This document shows, piece after piece, positions 7,453-16,104 of a stretch of DNA of 64,000 bases; position 1 is the first letter of the stretch, and each line of letters starts with the position of its first letter. The notes beneath the pieces are model-generated. The model was not told the origin of the DNA. It did no database searches and saw only the letters and a list, made by a program, of their open reading frames with translations. Where the stretch lies: positions 1-64,000 of the forward strand of contig PKRC01000007.1 of NCBI GenBank assembly GCA_017577715.1. Direction: 5' to 3'. The translations under genes and the position numbers were made by a program. The stretch comes from Clostridia bacterium. GTDB lineage: Bacteria; Bacillota; Clostridia; Caldicoprobacterales; Caldicoprobacteraceae.

Positions 7453-9930
7453 ATGGAGTACAGGTTCAGCGAGATCGAAAGAAAGTGGCAGGAGAGATGG
7501 GAAAAAGAGAAGGCATTTCGCAGGACAGAGGATCCCAACAAGAAGAAGTTTTATATGCTGGAGATGTTTCCATACCCATCGGGTAAGCTGCACATGGGGC
7601 ATGTACGCAATTACTCCATTGGTGACGTGATAGCGCGGTACAAGACCATGCAGGGTTATAACGTCCTGCACCCCATGGGGTGGGATGCTTTTGGCCTGCC
7701 GGCTGAGAATGCAGCCATCGCTCACCAAATTCATCCCAGCACATGGACATGGGATAATATAAACAATATGCGGGAACAGCTTAAGGGGCTGGGGATAAGC
7801 TACGACTGGGAGCGGGAGGTGGCTACCTGTCATCCCACCTATTACCGATGGACCCAATGGATGTTCCTGCAATTCTTCAAGCGTGGGTTGGCCTATAAAA
7901 AGCGGTCTTTTGTCAATTGGTGCCCTTCTTGCAGCACCGTCCTGGCCAACGAACAGGTAGTCAATGGTCATTGCGAGCGTTGCGGCACCTTGGTGGGCAA
8001 AAAGGACTTGGAACAGTGGTTTTTCAAGATCACCGACTATGCCGAGCGCTTGCTCAAGGACATTGACAAGCTAACCGGTTGGCCGGAAAAGGTCAAGGTG
8101 ATGCAGCAGAACTGGATTGGCCGCAGTGAGGGCGCCCTGGTAAATTTCACGGTAGAAGGTAGCGGTGAGGTTATCACTGTGTTTACGACAAGGCCCGATA
8201 CTATTTACGGCGTGACGTATATGGTACTGGCACCCGAACATCCATTGGTACTCCAGCTGGTCCAGGGAACCCAGTATGAGAACGAGGTACGGGCCTTTAT
8301 AAATAAGATGCAGTATATGAATGAGATCACGCGCACCTCGGAGGAAACCGAGAAGGAAGGCGTATTCATCGGACGATATGCCATCAATCCCATGAACGGA
8401 CAGAGGATTCCGCTGTATATAGCGAATTACGTATTGCTGGATTATGGAACGGGAGCTGTTATGGGCGTTCCGGCTCATGACCAGCGTGACTTTGAATTTG
8501 CTGCCAAGTATGGATTGCCCGTAGTTCCCGTTATCAAGCCCGAGGACGACAGCGTAGATGTCTTTGATTTGAAACAGGCCTTTGAGGGACAAGGCATAAT
8601 GATAAATTCCGGGCAGTTTAATGACCTGCCAAATCGGGAAGCAATGCAAAAGATAATCGAATACATGGAAGAGAAGGGCATAGGCAAGAGGCATGTAAAC
8701 TACAGGTTGAGGGACTGGCTGATTTCCCGTCAGCGTTACTGGGGAGCACCCATACCCATTATATACTGCGACAAATGCGGGATAGTCCCGGTGCCGGAGG
8801 ACCAGTTGCCGGTGATATTGCCCACTGATGTTAAGTTTACCGGCAAGGGGCAGTCCGTTCTGGCTGAGAGCCAGTCGTTTGTCAACACCACATGCCCGCA
8901 ATGCGGTGGCCCCGCAAGGCGCGAGACCGATACAATGGATACATTTGTATGCTCGTCGTTTTACTTCTTGAGATTTACCGATCCTAAAAATGCTGAGGCG
9001 CCTTTTAGTCGGGAAAAGGCTGAGTACTGGATGCCGGTGGATCAGTATGTTGGTGGGGTAGAGCATGCCATCCTTCACCTGCTGTATGCCAGGTTCTTCA
9101 CCAAGGTATTGTATGATATGGGGTTGTGCCCGGTGGATGAACCTTTCACCAACCTGTTGACCCAGGGCATGGTGCTCAAGGACGGCTCCAAGATGTCGAA
9201 GTCTAAGGGCAATGTGGTGAGCCCAGAAGATATTGTAGCCAAATATGGGGCAGATACCGCAAGGCTGTTTATATTGTTTGCAGCGCCACCCGAGAGGGAC
9301 CTCGAGTGGAGTGATCAAGGCGTTGAGGGCTGCTATCGCTTCCTCAACAGGGTGTGGAGATTGGTCACCGAATGTAAGGATGCCTGTAAGCATTACGTCA
9401 AAGGGGAAACATTTGCTAACCTGTCGGAGCAGGATAGGCAGCTTCGATATGTGGTGCACAACACCATAAAGCGGGTAACGATTGATATAGAGGAGAGGTT
9501 CAATTTCAATACGGCTATAAGCGCTATTATGGAGATGGTAAACGCTATATACCAGTATAAGGACAACGTGGCTGGGCAGAAAGATATGGGAGTGCTGGGC
9601 GAAGCCATTACTCACCTGTTGCTGCTTCTAGCACCCTTTGCACCACATATCACCGAAGAGCTGTGGGAGGTCACTGGCCATGAGGGCAGCATACATGCAC
9701 AGTCGTGGCCCGCTTATGACCCACAGGCTCTGGAGCAGGAAAAGATTGAGATGGTGGTCCAGGTCAATGGAAAAGTCAGGGATCGCATGATGGTGCCGGC
9801 CGATGCCGGGCAGCAGGAAATACAGGATAGGGCACTAAGCTTAAGCAGGATACAAGAGATCATAAAGGGTAAGAGCGTTGTAAAGGTCATTGTGGTGCCC
9901 AAGAAGCTGGTCAATATCGTGGTGAAGTGA
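7453..9930 (+). CDS. leuS: Leucyl-tRNA synthetase
   Basis: This class Ia synthetase charges tRNA-Leu and is 825 residues long, normal for bacterial LeuRS. The start at 7453 follows GGAGGGG by 9 bases. HMGH is at residues 47-50 within PYPSGKLHMGHVRNY and KMSKS at about 580-584. A zinc-binding pair WCPSC...CERC lies near 155-175, and a second CxxC pair (CDKCG and CPQCGG) follows the CP1 editing domain. A strong hairpin terminator lies 112 bases downstream. No T-box leader was found upstream. Confidence 0.97.
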   Translation: MEYRFSEIERKWQERWEKEKAFRRTEDPNKKKFYMLEMFPYPSGKLHMGHVRNYSIGDVIARYKTMQGYNVLHPMGWDAFGLPAENAAIAHQIHPSTWTWDNINNMREQLKGLGISYDWEREVATCHPTYYRWTQWMFLQFFKRGLAYKKRSFVNWCPSCSTVLANEQVVNGHCERCGTLVGKKDLEQWFFKITDYAERLLKDIDKLTGWPEKVKVMQQNWIGRSEGALVNFTVEGSGEVITVFTTRPDTIYGVTYMVLAPEHPLVLQLVQGTQYENEVRAFINKMQYMNEITRTSEETEKEGVFIGRYAINPMNGQRIPLYIANYVLLDYGTGAVMGVPAHDQRDFEFAAKYGLPVVPVIKPEDDSVDVFDLKQAFEGQGIMINSGQFNDLPNREAMQKIIEYMEEKGIGKRHVNYRLRDWLISRQRYWGAPIPIIYCDKCGIVPVPEDQLPVILPTDVKFTGKGQSVLAESQSFVNTTCPQCGGPARRETDTMDTFVCSSFYFLRFTDPKNAEAPFSREKAEYWMPVDQYVGGVEHAILHLLYARFFTKVLYDMGLCPVDEPFTNLLTQGMVLKDGSKMSKSKGNVVSPEDIVAKYGADTARLFILFAAPPERDLEWSDQGVEGCYRFLNRVWRLVTECKDACKHYVKGETFANLSEQDRQLRYVVHNTIKRVTIDIEERFNFNTAISAIMEMVNAIYQYKDNVAGQKDMGVLGEAITHLLLLLAPFAPHITEELWEVTGHEGSIHAQSWPAYDPQALEQEKIEMVVQVNGKVRDRMMVPADAGQQEIQDRALSLSRIQEIIKGKSVVKVIVVPKKLVNIVVK

Positions 9931-10042
9931 TGGGTATTTTTTAGGGTGCTTGGGGGAAACAAAAGGTATGCCTTGCGCATGTGTATGTGGCACTTTCAAA
10001 TTGATGCTTAAACAGACAAGAGCAGTTTAAATAGGCTAAATG

Positions 10043-10081
10043 AAAAAAGGGGGATATTCCAAACGAATATCCCCCTTTCTT
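10043..10081 (+). terminator. Bidirectional terminator between leuS and the carboxypeptidase gene
   Basis: AAAAAAGGGGGATATTC and GAATATCCCCCTTTCTT form a long stem with a 5-base loop. The A-run and T-run allow it to act on both convergent transcripts. Confidence 0.8.
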
Positions 10082-10212
10082 GTGGGGCACATGTTAATAT
10101 TTCTTCTGATAATCATCGTATGCCTGCACTATATGGGGAAAGCCAACGATTTTGAGCTGTTTAATATATGCCACCTATAGTTCCTCCATAATATGCTTTA
10201 GTAAGGAAAATC

Positions 10213-11655
10213 TTACCTATACCACCGCAAAATATACTTCCTTCGCCTTCTACGCTTTATCCTGTAAAACATAAAGCCTATCAGTGCAAGGAGCAATATG
10301 ACAACTGCAATCCAGATACTGGGATACCACTTGCTGGTGCTGTGTGACTCGTTATCGGAGCCGGGGATTATCCTCTCAATTATGTTTTTTTCCCTTTCTA
10401 CATTCCTTGCGGCAATCAGCTCGCCTTCCCATATCGTTCTGCCGTTTAAGTTATAGGTGAGCTTGCCTACCACCTGTCCTTTGTAAACCGGGGCTTCCAG
10501 ATGCAATTGATTGTTTTCATCGGTATAGTACCATTCAATGCTTTGCTGTATCTTGGCCACATCCTCTTTGGCTATTACATCGCGAAAGCCCTGGGTTGCC
10601 ACGATGTCCACAATCCCCGGATCCTCAGAAGCGTGGTTGTGCACCTCTATGGTGGTGACAACCTGATCCTTTTTGAGGGGTTCATAAATGGTGTAGTGCT
10701 CAAATCCGTACTCAAGCAGCTTTATTGAGTCAGTCCATTGGCCGTTTTTGCTGCTTTTTAGCACCACTGCAATGAGGTTCATTCCATCTTTTGAGGCGGA
10801 AGATACCAAACAATGACCCGACTGCGAAGTATATCCGGTTTTGATGCCGGTAGCATAAGGATAGTAATATTCTTTGCTGTTTTTGTCCAGCAATCTATTT
10901 TTATTGACCCAGTAACGAGTGGCTTTTTTGGTTGGGTCATTTTTATCCACTTCATTCCAATCGGGGTATTCCATGTAGGTGATTTGTACGATTTCGCGAA
11001 AAACCTCGTGCTTCATCGCTTCTCTGGCAATCAGAGCCAGGTCGTATGCGGTGGTATAGTGGTCTTGATGGTGATAGCCATGGGGGTTTGCAAAGTGTGA
11101 ATTTGTTGCTCCCAACTCCGCGGCTCTTTTATTCATGAGTTCATAAAATTTGTCCAGGGCCTCGGTGTAGGGCATGTCGGGATTCCCTGCCACGGTACGG
11201 CCTATGTGGGCCCCTATGGCGAGAGCAGCATCATTGCCTGAGGATACCATAAGCCCTACCAGCAGGTCCTTTAAGGTTATCTGTTCTCCTACGTCGATGC
11301 AGGCTAAGCTGCTATCCCTGGGAGTTAGGTTGACCTCGTTGCCTACCGTAATTATTTCATCCAGGTTTCCGTTTTCTATTGCCAGCAAGGCTGTTAGGAT
11401 TTTTGTGGTGCTTGCAGGATACAGCTTTTCATCCTTGTTTTTCTCATACAACACTCTCCCTGTTTCCTGTTCGATGAGCACAGCGCTTTCAGCATCCAGT
11501 TCTAGGGTTGAAGTGTCTGGAAGCTCAGCGTTTCCTGCAAACTCAGCATTTTCATCCTGGGTTTGAAAATTCTCAGGGTTGAGCATCGCTGCTGATGTTG
11601 AAATATTAAATGATAGCACAAACAATGCTACTATTAAAACAAAAAATCGTTTCAT
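10213..11655 (-). CDS. dacF: D-alanyl-D-alanine carboxypeptidase, PBP5/DacF family
   Basis: This penicillin-binding protein trims the terminal D-Ala from peptidoglycan stem peptides. The start at 11655 gives 480 residues with a signal peptide (MKRFFVLIVALFVLSF...), and AGGGG lies upstream on the minus strand. The active-site motifs are S-x-x-K in PASTTKILTA, S-x-N in SSGNDAA and KTG in GIKTGYTSQSG. A beta-rich C-terminal domain is followed by a membrane anchor (WIAVVILLLALIGFMFY) and a very basic tail. It is transcribed divergently from comEA. The exact paralogue (DacA, DacB or DacF) is not certain. Confidence 0.9.
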   Translation of the reverse strand: MKRFFVLIVALFVLSFNISTSAAMLNPENFQTQDENAEFAGNAELPDTSTLELDAESAVLIEQETGRVLYEKNKDEKLYPASTTKILTALLAIENGNLDEIITVGNEVNLTPRDSSLACIDVGEQITLKDLLVGLMVSSGNDAALAIGAHIGRTVAGNPDMPYTEALDKFYELMNKRAAELGATNSHFANPHGYHHQDHYTTAYDLALIAREAMKHEVFREIVQITYMEYPDWNEVDKNDPTKKATRYWVNKNRLLDKNSKEYYYPYATGIKTGYTSQSGHCLVSSASKDGMNLIAVVLKSSKNGQWTDSIKLLEYGFEHYTIYEPLKKDQVVTTIEVHNHASEDPGIVDIVATQGFRDVIAKEDVAKIQQSIEWYYTDENNQLHLEAPVYKGQVVGKLTYNLNGRTIWEGELIAARNVEREKNIIERIIPGSDNESHSTSKWYPSIWIAVVILLLALIGFMFYRIKRRRRRKYILRWYR

Positions 11656-11695
11656 CGTCAAAGACCCCTTACCTAGTAGTGGTATCTCGTTTTTT

Positions 11696-11724
11696 AGTAT
11701 AACAATTATTAACCTGTTTGTACA
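11696..11724 (-). promoter_or_regulatory. Promoter of the carboxypeptidase gene
   Basis: On the minus strand TGTACA (11719-11724) and TATACT (11696-11701) are 17 bases apart, upstream of the gene start at 11655. Confidence 0.5.
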
Positions 11725-11862
11725 GAAAAAGTTAAAGAATGATGAATTAGTTGCAAAAATGTGGTAAAATATTTTTAAACAATTCTCTGTATTCAACCTC
11801 ATAAGAAAAAGTATAAAGCTTTCATATATTTTGGATGCGATTGACGGGGTGGGGTGATAGCC

Positions 11863-12504
11863 ATGCTCAACCTCGATGTCAATCAAAAGAAGGTTTTACT
11901 TGTGATAGCCACTGTTCTGGCCTTGTCGGCCGCGGCGTTCATTTTCAAGGATGCATTTACTGACAGCAGCAAATCTGTGGATATAAGCCAAGAGCTTTCT
12001 GGAGAAGCTATTTCCAGTGGAAAGGCATCGGCACAATACAGCTTTGATGAGGACAAGCCGTCTTCCAGGAAGATAAAGGTGTATATCGTGGGTGCAGTGA
12101 GGTATCCAGGGGTTATAGAGGTGGAGGAGGGCAGCCGCCTTATAGATGTGCTTGAGCTAGCAGGTGGGGCTTTAGAAAATGCAGACTTGGAAAGAGTAAA
12201 CTTGGCTCTTAAAGTTCAGGATGAAGGCATGTACAAAATTCCTAGGATAGGTGAGGAATTGTCGGAACCAAGCTTTACCGTTTTAGGTGCTACGTCCTAT
12301 CAGGGTCAGCAGAAAGTGAACATCAATACTGCTGACGAGGCCACATTAGATACCCTGCCGGGCATTGGCCCCAGCAAAGCCAAGAGGATCATAGAATACC
12401 GGGAGCAGAATGGGCCGTTTAAATCCATAGAAGAGCTAAAGAACGTATCGGGGATTGGGGAAAAGACCTTTGAGCAGCTTAAAGACTTGATTACGGTTAA
12501 ATGA
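11863..12504 (+). CDS. comEA: ComEA-family DNA-binding competence protein
   Basis: ComEA is a membrane-anchored DNA receptor for natural transformation. The start at 11863 follows GGGGTGGGG by about 8 bases and gives 213 residues; a GTG at 11854 is an alternative. An N-terminal membrane anchor (VLLVIATVLALSAAAFIF) is followed by a SLBB domain (IKVYIVGAVRYPGVIEVEEGSR) and a C-terminal helix-hairpin-helix pair (VNINTADEATLDTLPGIGPSKAKRI, GIGEKTFEQL). No comEC or comEB lies beside it, so competence is not shown by this window. Confidence 0.88.
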   Translation: MLNLDVNQKKVLLVIATVLALSAAAFIFKDAFTDSSKSVDISQELSGEAISSGKASAQYSFDEDKPSSRKIKVYIVGAVRYPGVIEVEEGSRLIDVLELAGGALENADLERVNLALKVQDEGMYKIPRIGEELSEPSFTVLGATSYQGQQKVNINTADEATLDTLPGIGPSKAKRIIEYREQNGPFKSIEELKNVSGIGEKTFEQLKDLITVK

Positions 12505-12566
12505 TGCACGATTGTCACTAAGAGGTTCTCGAAGCCCTCCTGGTGAGGCCCCTTGGCTCGGCAAAA

Positions 12567-12595
12567 TTGATTTTATATTTGCTATATGGTACAAT
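12567..12595 (+). promoter_or_regulatory. Promoter of the two-component operon
   Basis: TTGATT (12567-12572) and TACAAT (12590-12595) have a 17-base spacer, 45 bases before the response-regulator start. Confidence 0.6.
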
Positions 12596-12639
12596 AAAAT
12601 TTGTGCATAAAGGTTTTATGAAAGGAAGGGACAGCGCTT

Positions 12640-13326
12640 ATGCCGAAGAAGCTGCTGGTGGTGGATGATGAGCCTGCTATCGTAAAAGGGCTTAAGTTTA
12701 GCCTGGAACGGGATGGCTACCTCATAGACGCCGCATATGACGGCGAGGAAGCCATGAAAATGTTCGACGAAAATCAATATGACCTCGTCATTCTGGATGT
12801 GATGTTACCCAAACTGGATGGATTGACGGTATTGCAAAGGATAAGGGAAAAATCGTCGGTGCCTGTCATAATGCTGACGGCTAAAGGGGAGGATATGGAT
12901 AAGATACTGGGGCTGGAATACGGCGCCGATGATTATATAACAAAGCCATTTAACATTTTGGAGCTAAAGGCCAGGATTAAGGCTGTTTTTAGGAGGATTA
13001 ATGAAACCAATAAAGACGACAAGCAGATTATTCGGGTAAAAAATATGGTCATCAATTTGGCAAACCGCAGCGTGACTATAGATGGCAAAGAAGTCAATTT
13101 GACTGCAAAGGAATTTGATCTACTCAAGCTGTTTGTTACCAATCCAGGTAAGGTATACACCCGCGAGAACTTGCTGGAGCTCATTTGGAAGTATGAATAC
13201 CTTGGCGATGTGAGGACGGTGGATGTTCATATACGTAGGCTGCGTGAAAAAATAGAGAAGAATCCAAGCCAGCCCGAGTTTATATTCACAAAATGGGGAG
13301 TGGGTTACTACTTTGCTGACAAATAG
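12640..13326 (+). CDS. OmpR/PhoB-type response regulator
   Basis: This 228-residue response regulator has a receiver domain with acidic pocket Asp9/Asp10, phospho-acceptor Asp53 (VILDVMLP), Thr80 and Lys102 (TKPFN), then a winged-helix DNA-binding domain (LTAKEFDLLKLF...VDVHIRRLREKIE). AAAGGAAGGG precedes the ATG. The histidine-kinase gene overlaps its end by 14 bases, so the two form one signalling pair. The target genes are unknown; two GerMN lipoprotein genes follow downstream on the same strand and are candidates. Confidence 0.92.
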   Translation: MPKKLLVVDDEPAIVKGLKFSLERDGYLIDAAYDGEEAMKMFDENQYDLVILDVMLPKLDGLTVLQRIREKSSVPVIMLTAKGEDMDKILGLEYGADDYITKPFNILELKARIKAVFRRINETNKDDKQIIRVKNMVINLANRSVTIDGKEVNLTAKEFDLLKLFVTNPGKVYTRENLLELIWKYEYLGDVRTVDVHIRRLREKIEKNPSQPEFIFTKWGVGYYFADK

Positions 13327-14806
13327 GAATTTTTTTTTAAGCCTTAGATGGCAAATTGTAATAACGTATTTGATAATAATTTTGATTGGCTTCACTTTCA
13401 TAGGCATATCAGTGTTGGACATTCTGGGAAGGTACATGATCGACAACAAGAAGAATGCCTTTAGGCTGTATGCTAACTGGGTTGCCCAGGCTGTTTCTTA
13501 TGGTTATGCCAGCGGTGATCCCGATATTCTTGCCAGTATAGTATATGATCTACAAGCTCTGGGAGAGGAGATTTTCAACAAAGAGCTGGAAGCCACTAGA
13601 ATACTTATATTGAATAAAAATGGGGTGGTGGATTACGATTCCTATAACATCGTGTATGGGCCCGATAGCCTTTTAAAGCAAGATTTGAGCCAGTTTTTTC
13701 CTGAAATCAAGGCCGTGCTTGCTGGAGAGAGCGTTGAACCCAAGGAAGTGTATATAAGGCCCGAGAATTCCCGCGATGCCAAACTAGTATTGTACACCTA
13801 TGCACCCATTCAACACGAGAAACAGGGAATCATTGGTATGGTGATCATATCCACTTCTTTGTCCCGAATTGAGCGAATGCTGTCCGAGGTAAAAACCAAA
13901 GTAAGCATCTATTTGATAGTTACCAGTGCTATTATCATCATAGCCAGCTATATGATATCGGGATTTATCACACAGCCCATAAAAGAATTGACCGATGTCA
14001 TCAAGAAGATGAGTCAAGGGCATTTAGACCAGCGCGTAAAGGTGCGAGGAAGCAAAGAGCTGAGGCAGCTGGGAGAGGCATTCAATATCATGAGCGAGAA
14101 GCTTGAAAACCTGGATAGGGCACGTAATGAATTCGTTTCCAATGCCTCGCATGAACTTAAGACTCCCTTGAGCGCCATCAAGGTGTTGACAGAGTCGCTT
14201 ATTCACATGGATGTCGATGATCCATCTGTTTACCGAGAGTTTCTGGAGGATATAGATTCCGAAATAGATAGGCTGAATGCCATTATAAACGACCTGTTGA
14301 CGCTGGTGAAAATAGATACTGAAGGTGAAGTATTGAAACAAGAGCCTGTGGACTTAGTGGAGTTGGTGGATAGCACGCTAAAGGGCTTGCAGATTTTAGC
14401 ACACAGGAAAAACATACGCCTTGAGGCTTTCTATGACGATCGCTTGACAGTGTATGGCGATGCGACCAGGTTGCGTCAGGTAGTGAGCAATATCGTCGAT
14501 AATGCCATTAAATATACGCCGGAAGGAGGTAGAGTGACTGTTGAGGTTTATAAGGGAACAGATAATGCGGTGGTGAAGGTGAGCGACACAGGAATAGGGA
14601 TACCGGCTAAGGACCTGCCGCACATTTTTGATAGGTTCTACAGGGTGGACAAGGCAAGGTCGAGAGCCACGGGTGGTACCGGATTAGGGCTATCCATAGC
14701 ACAGAAGATCGTATTGCAACACGGAGGGAATATACGAGTAGTGAGCGAGGAAGGGAAGGGCAGCGCTTTCTATATAGAGCTACCGCTTAGATCTATGACG
14801 CAGTAG
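13313..14806 (+). CDS. Membrane sensor histidine kinase
   Basis: This kinase is 497 residues from a TTG start inside the regulator gene. Transmembrane segments lie near residues 14-34 and 197-218 and flank an extracytoplasmic sensor of about 160 residues. They are followed by HAMP, the HisKA domain with His280 in SNASHELKTPLSAIK, and an ATPase domain with the N box (NIVDNAIKYTPEGG), DTGIGIP and GGTGLGLSI. The order and length are PhoR/WalK-like, but no PAS domain is evident. The signal is unknown. Confidence 0.92.
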   Translation: MLTNRNFFLSLRWQIVITYLIIILIGFTFIGISVLDILGRYMIDNKKNAFRLYANWVAQAVSYGYASGDPDILASIVYDLQALGEEIFNKELEATRILILNKNGVVDYDSYNIVYGPDSLLKQDLSQFFPEIKAVLAGESVEPKEVYIRPENSRDAKLVLYTYAPIQHEKQGIIGMVIISTSLSRIERMLSEVKTKVSIYLIVTSAIIIIASYMISGFITQPIKELTDVIKKMSQGHLDQRVKVRGSKELRQLGEAFNIMSEKLENLDRARNEFVSNASHELKTPLSAIKVLTESLIHMDVDDPSVYREFLEDIDSEIDRLNAIINDLLTLVKIDTEGEVLKQEPVDLVELVDSTLKGLQILAHRKNIRLEAFYDDRLTVYGDATRLRQVVSNIVDNAIKYTPEGGRVTVEVYKGTDNAVVKVSDTGIGIPAKDLPHIFDRFYRVDKARSRATGGTGLGLSIAQKIVLQHGGNIRVVSEEGKGSAFYIELPLRSMTQ

Positions 14807-14894
14807 CCGCATTGCTATTTTGTTAGAGTTATTTAAATTTTTTGTAAAAATATTTTGATATAATTAAAAAAGCAATGGTAATTAGAGAAGGGAT

Positions 14895-15908
14895 ATGGTA
14901 ATGTACGGTTTAAGGCGTTTATTGATAATGGGTTTTACTTTGGTTGTAATTGTTATGTTGGTAGGGTGCAATATCTTTTTTGACAGGATAATGTTTTTTA
15001 ACAGGAAAGACCTTTCGGACGACAAACAGGAGGAGAAGTATATAAACCCTGAACCTCAGATCAGCCAGGTCACTGTGACTTTGTACTTCAAACACTATCT
15101 GGCTGATTATTTGGTGCCCGAAAAAAGGGTGGTGCAAAAAGGAAGCCAGTCTATTGAGTATGTGATAGTATCCGAGCTGCTCAAAGGCCCTACCTTTGAG
15201 CGGATTGCTATAATGCCACCCAATGTAAAACTGCTGGATGTTACCCGTAATGGCGATACCGTTTTTGTAAATTTTAGCGAAGAGTTTAGGGGCGATATAG
15301 ATCTGGCGGCTGTGCGTAAGGATAATGTACCGGAAGAGCAAAGGGAAAATGTGTTGGCGCAGATGAAGAGGCTTTGTGTCTATTCCATCGTAAACTCGCT
15401 CACCGAGTTAGACGGCGTCAACAGGGTGAAGATACTGGTCAACAATCGGGCTCTTACGTATGAAGAAATGGGAATTGAGCTCATAGCCTCGCAAACGGCC
15501 AATGTTGATAAGGACACCCCAGTCATGGCGCTTACGCGTAACAAGAGTTTTATCTTGAACCCCTCTGAAGCGGTAAGGCAGGTATTTAATTCCCTGGTGG
15601 GTGAGCCGGATTGGGAAAGGATCGATGCTTTTCTTGCGCGAAAGAATGTCGATGGGACCGAGCGCCTACCTATAGAAGAGATACAAAAGATATATTCGGC
15701 TTATGTTGCGGGTTTGGAGTTTGATAGCAACAATTTTATATTGAGCGAGGAGATTAAGCCCGATGGAGAGGCTTTTGTTACGGTGACTTATGCAATCAAG
15801 TATGCCAACGGGAAAAAGGAAAGCCGTGAAAGTGAAGTGTTGAGGCTGGTAAATGAAGAGGGAATTTGGAAGTTGAGAGTGCCAAGCTTTTTTACCGCGG
15901 TCAAATGA
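14895..15908 (+). CDS. GerMN-domain lipoprotein
   Basis: The product is 337 residues with a lipoprotein signal ending VIVMLVGC, so it should be exported and lipid-anchored. A GerMN domain (about residues 55-205) shows the pattern YIVSELLKGP...PPNVKLLDV...VNFSEEF...YSIVNSLTEL. GerMN domains are named from the spore germination protein GerM and occur in exported Firmicutes proteins. The C-terminal part is not recognised. Two ATG codons (14895, 14901) fit the AGAAGGG site. It lies downstream of a two-component pair and before a second GerMN gene. Confidence 0.8.
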   Translation: MVMYGLRRLLIMGFTLVVIVMLVGCNIFFDRIMFFNRKDLSDDKQEEKYINPEPQISQVTVTLYFKHYLADYLVPEKRVVQKGSQSIEYVIVSELLKGPTFERIAIMPPNVKLLDVTRNGDTVFVNFSEEFRGDIDLAAVRKDNVPEEQRENVLAQMKRLCVYSIVNSLTELDGVNRVKILVNNRALTYEEMGIELIASQTANVDKDTPVMALTRNKSFILNPSEAVRQVFNSLVGEPDWERIDAFLARKNVDGTERLPIEEIQKIYSAYVAGLEFDSNNFILSEEIKPDGEAFVTVTYAIKYANGKKESRESEVLRLVNEEGIWKLRVPSFFTAVK

Positions 15909-16104
15909 TGGACTTTTAGGTTTACGGAGTGTAGAAATAGCTGAACATAAGGTTAACAATAATTGCGATGTTTAATAGGGAAGAAAGTGAGGGTTTAAAG
16001 CAAGGTAAAGGCAGTGGCTTGTTGTAAATAAAAAGCGGATGAAGGTGAAGACTTTGGTGGTCAATGGGGTATGGTCGACAGGCTGATGGCAAAGGAGGGA
16101 TAGC

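Noticed and set aside
7293..7586. A 97-codon frame overlapping the leuS start
   Set aside because: It overlaps the leuS N-terminus out of frame and has neither a ribosome-binding site nor a recognisable product.
8071..9615. A 514-codon minus-strand open frame across leuS
   Set aside because: It is the antisense shadow of leuS; the plus-strand protein has all LeuRS motifs and the antisense translation has no recognisable domain.
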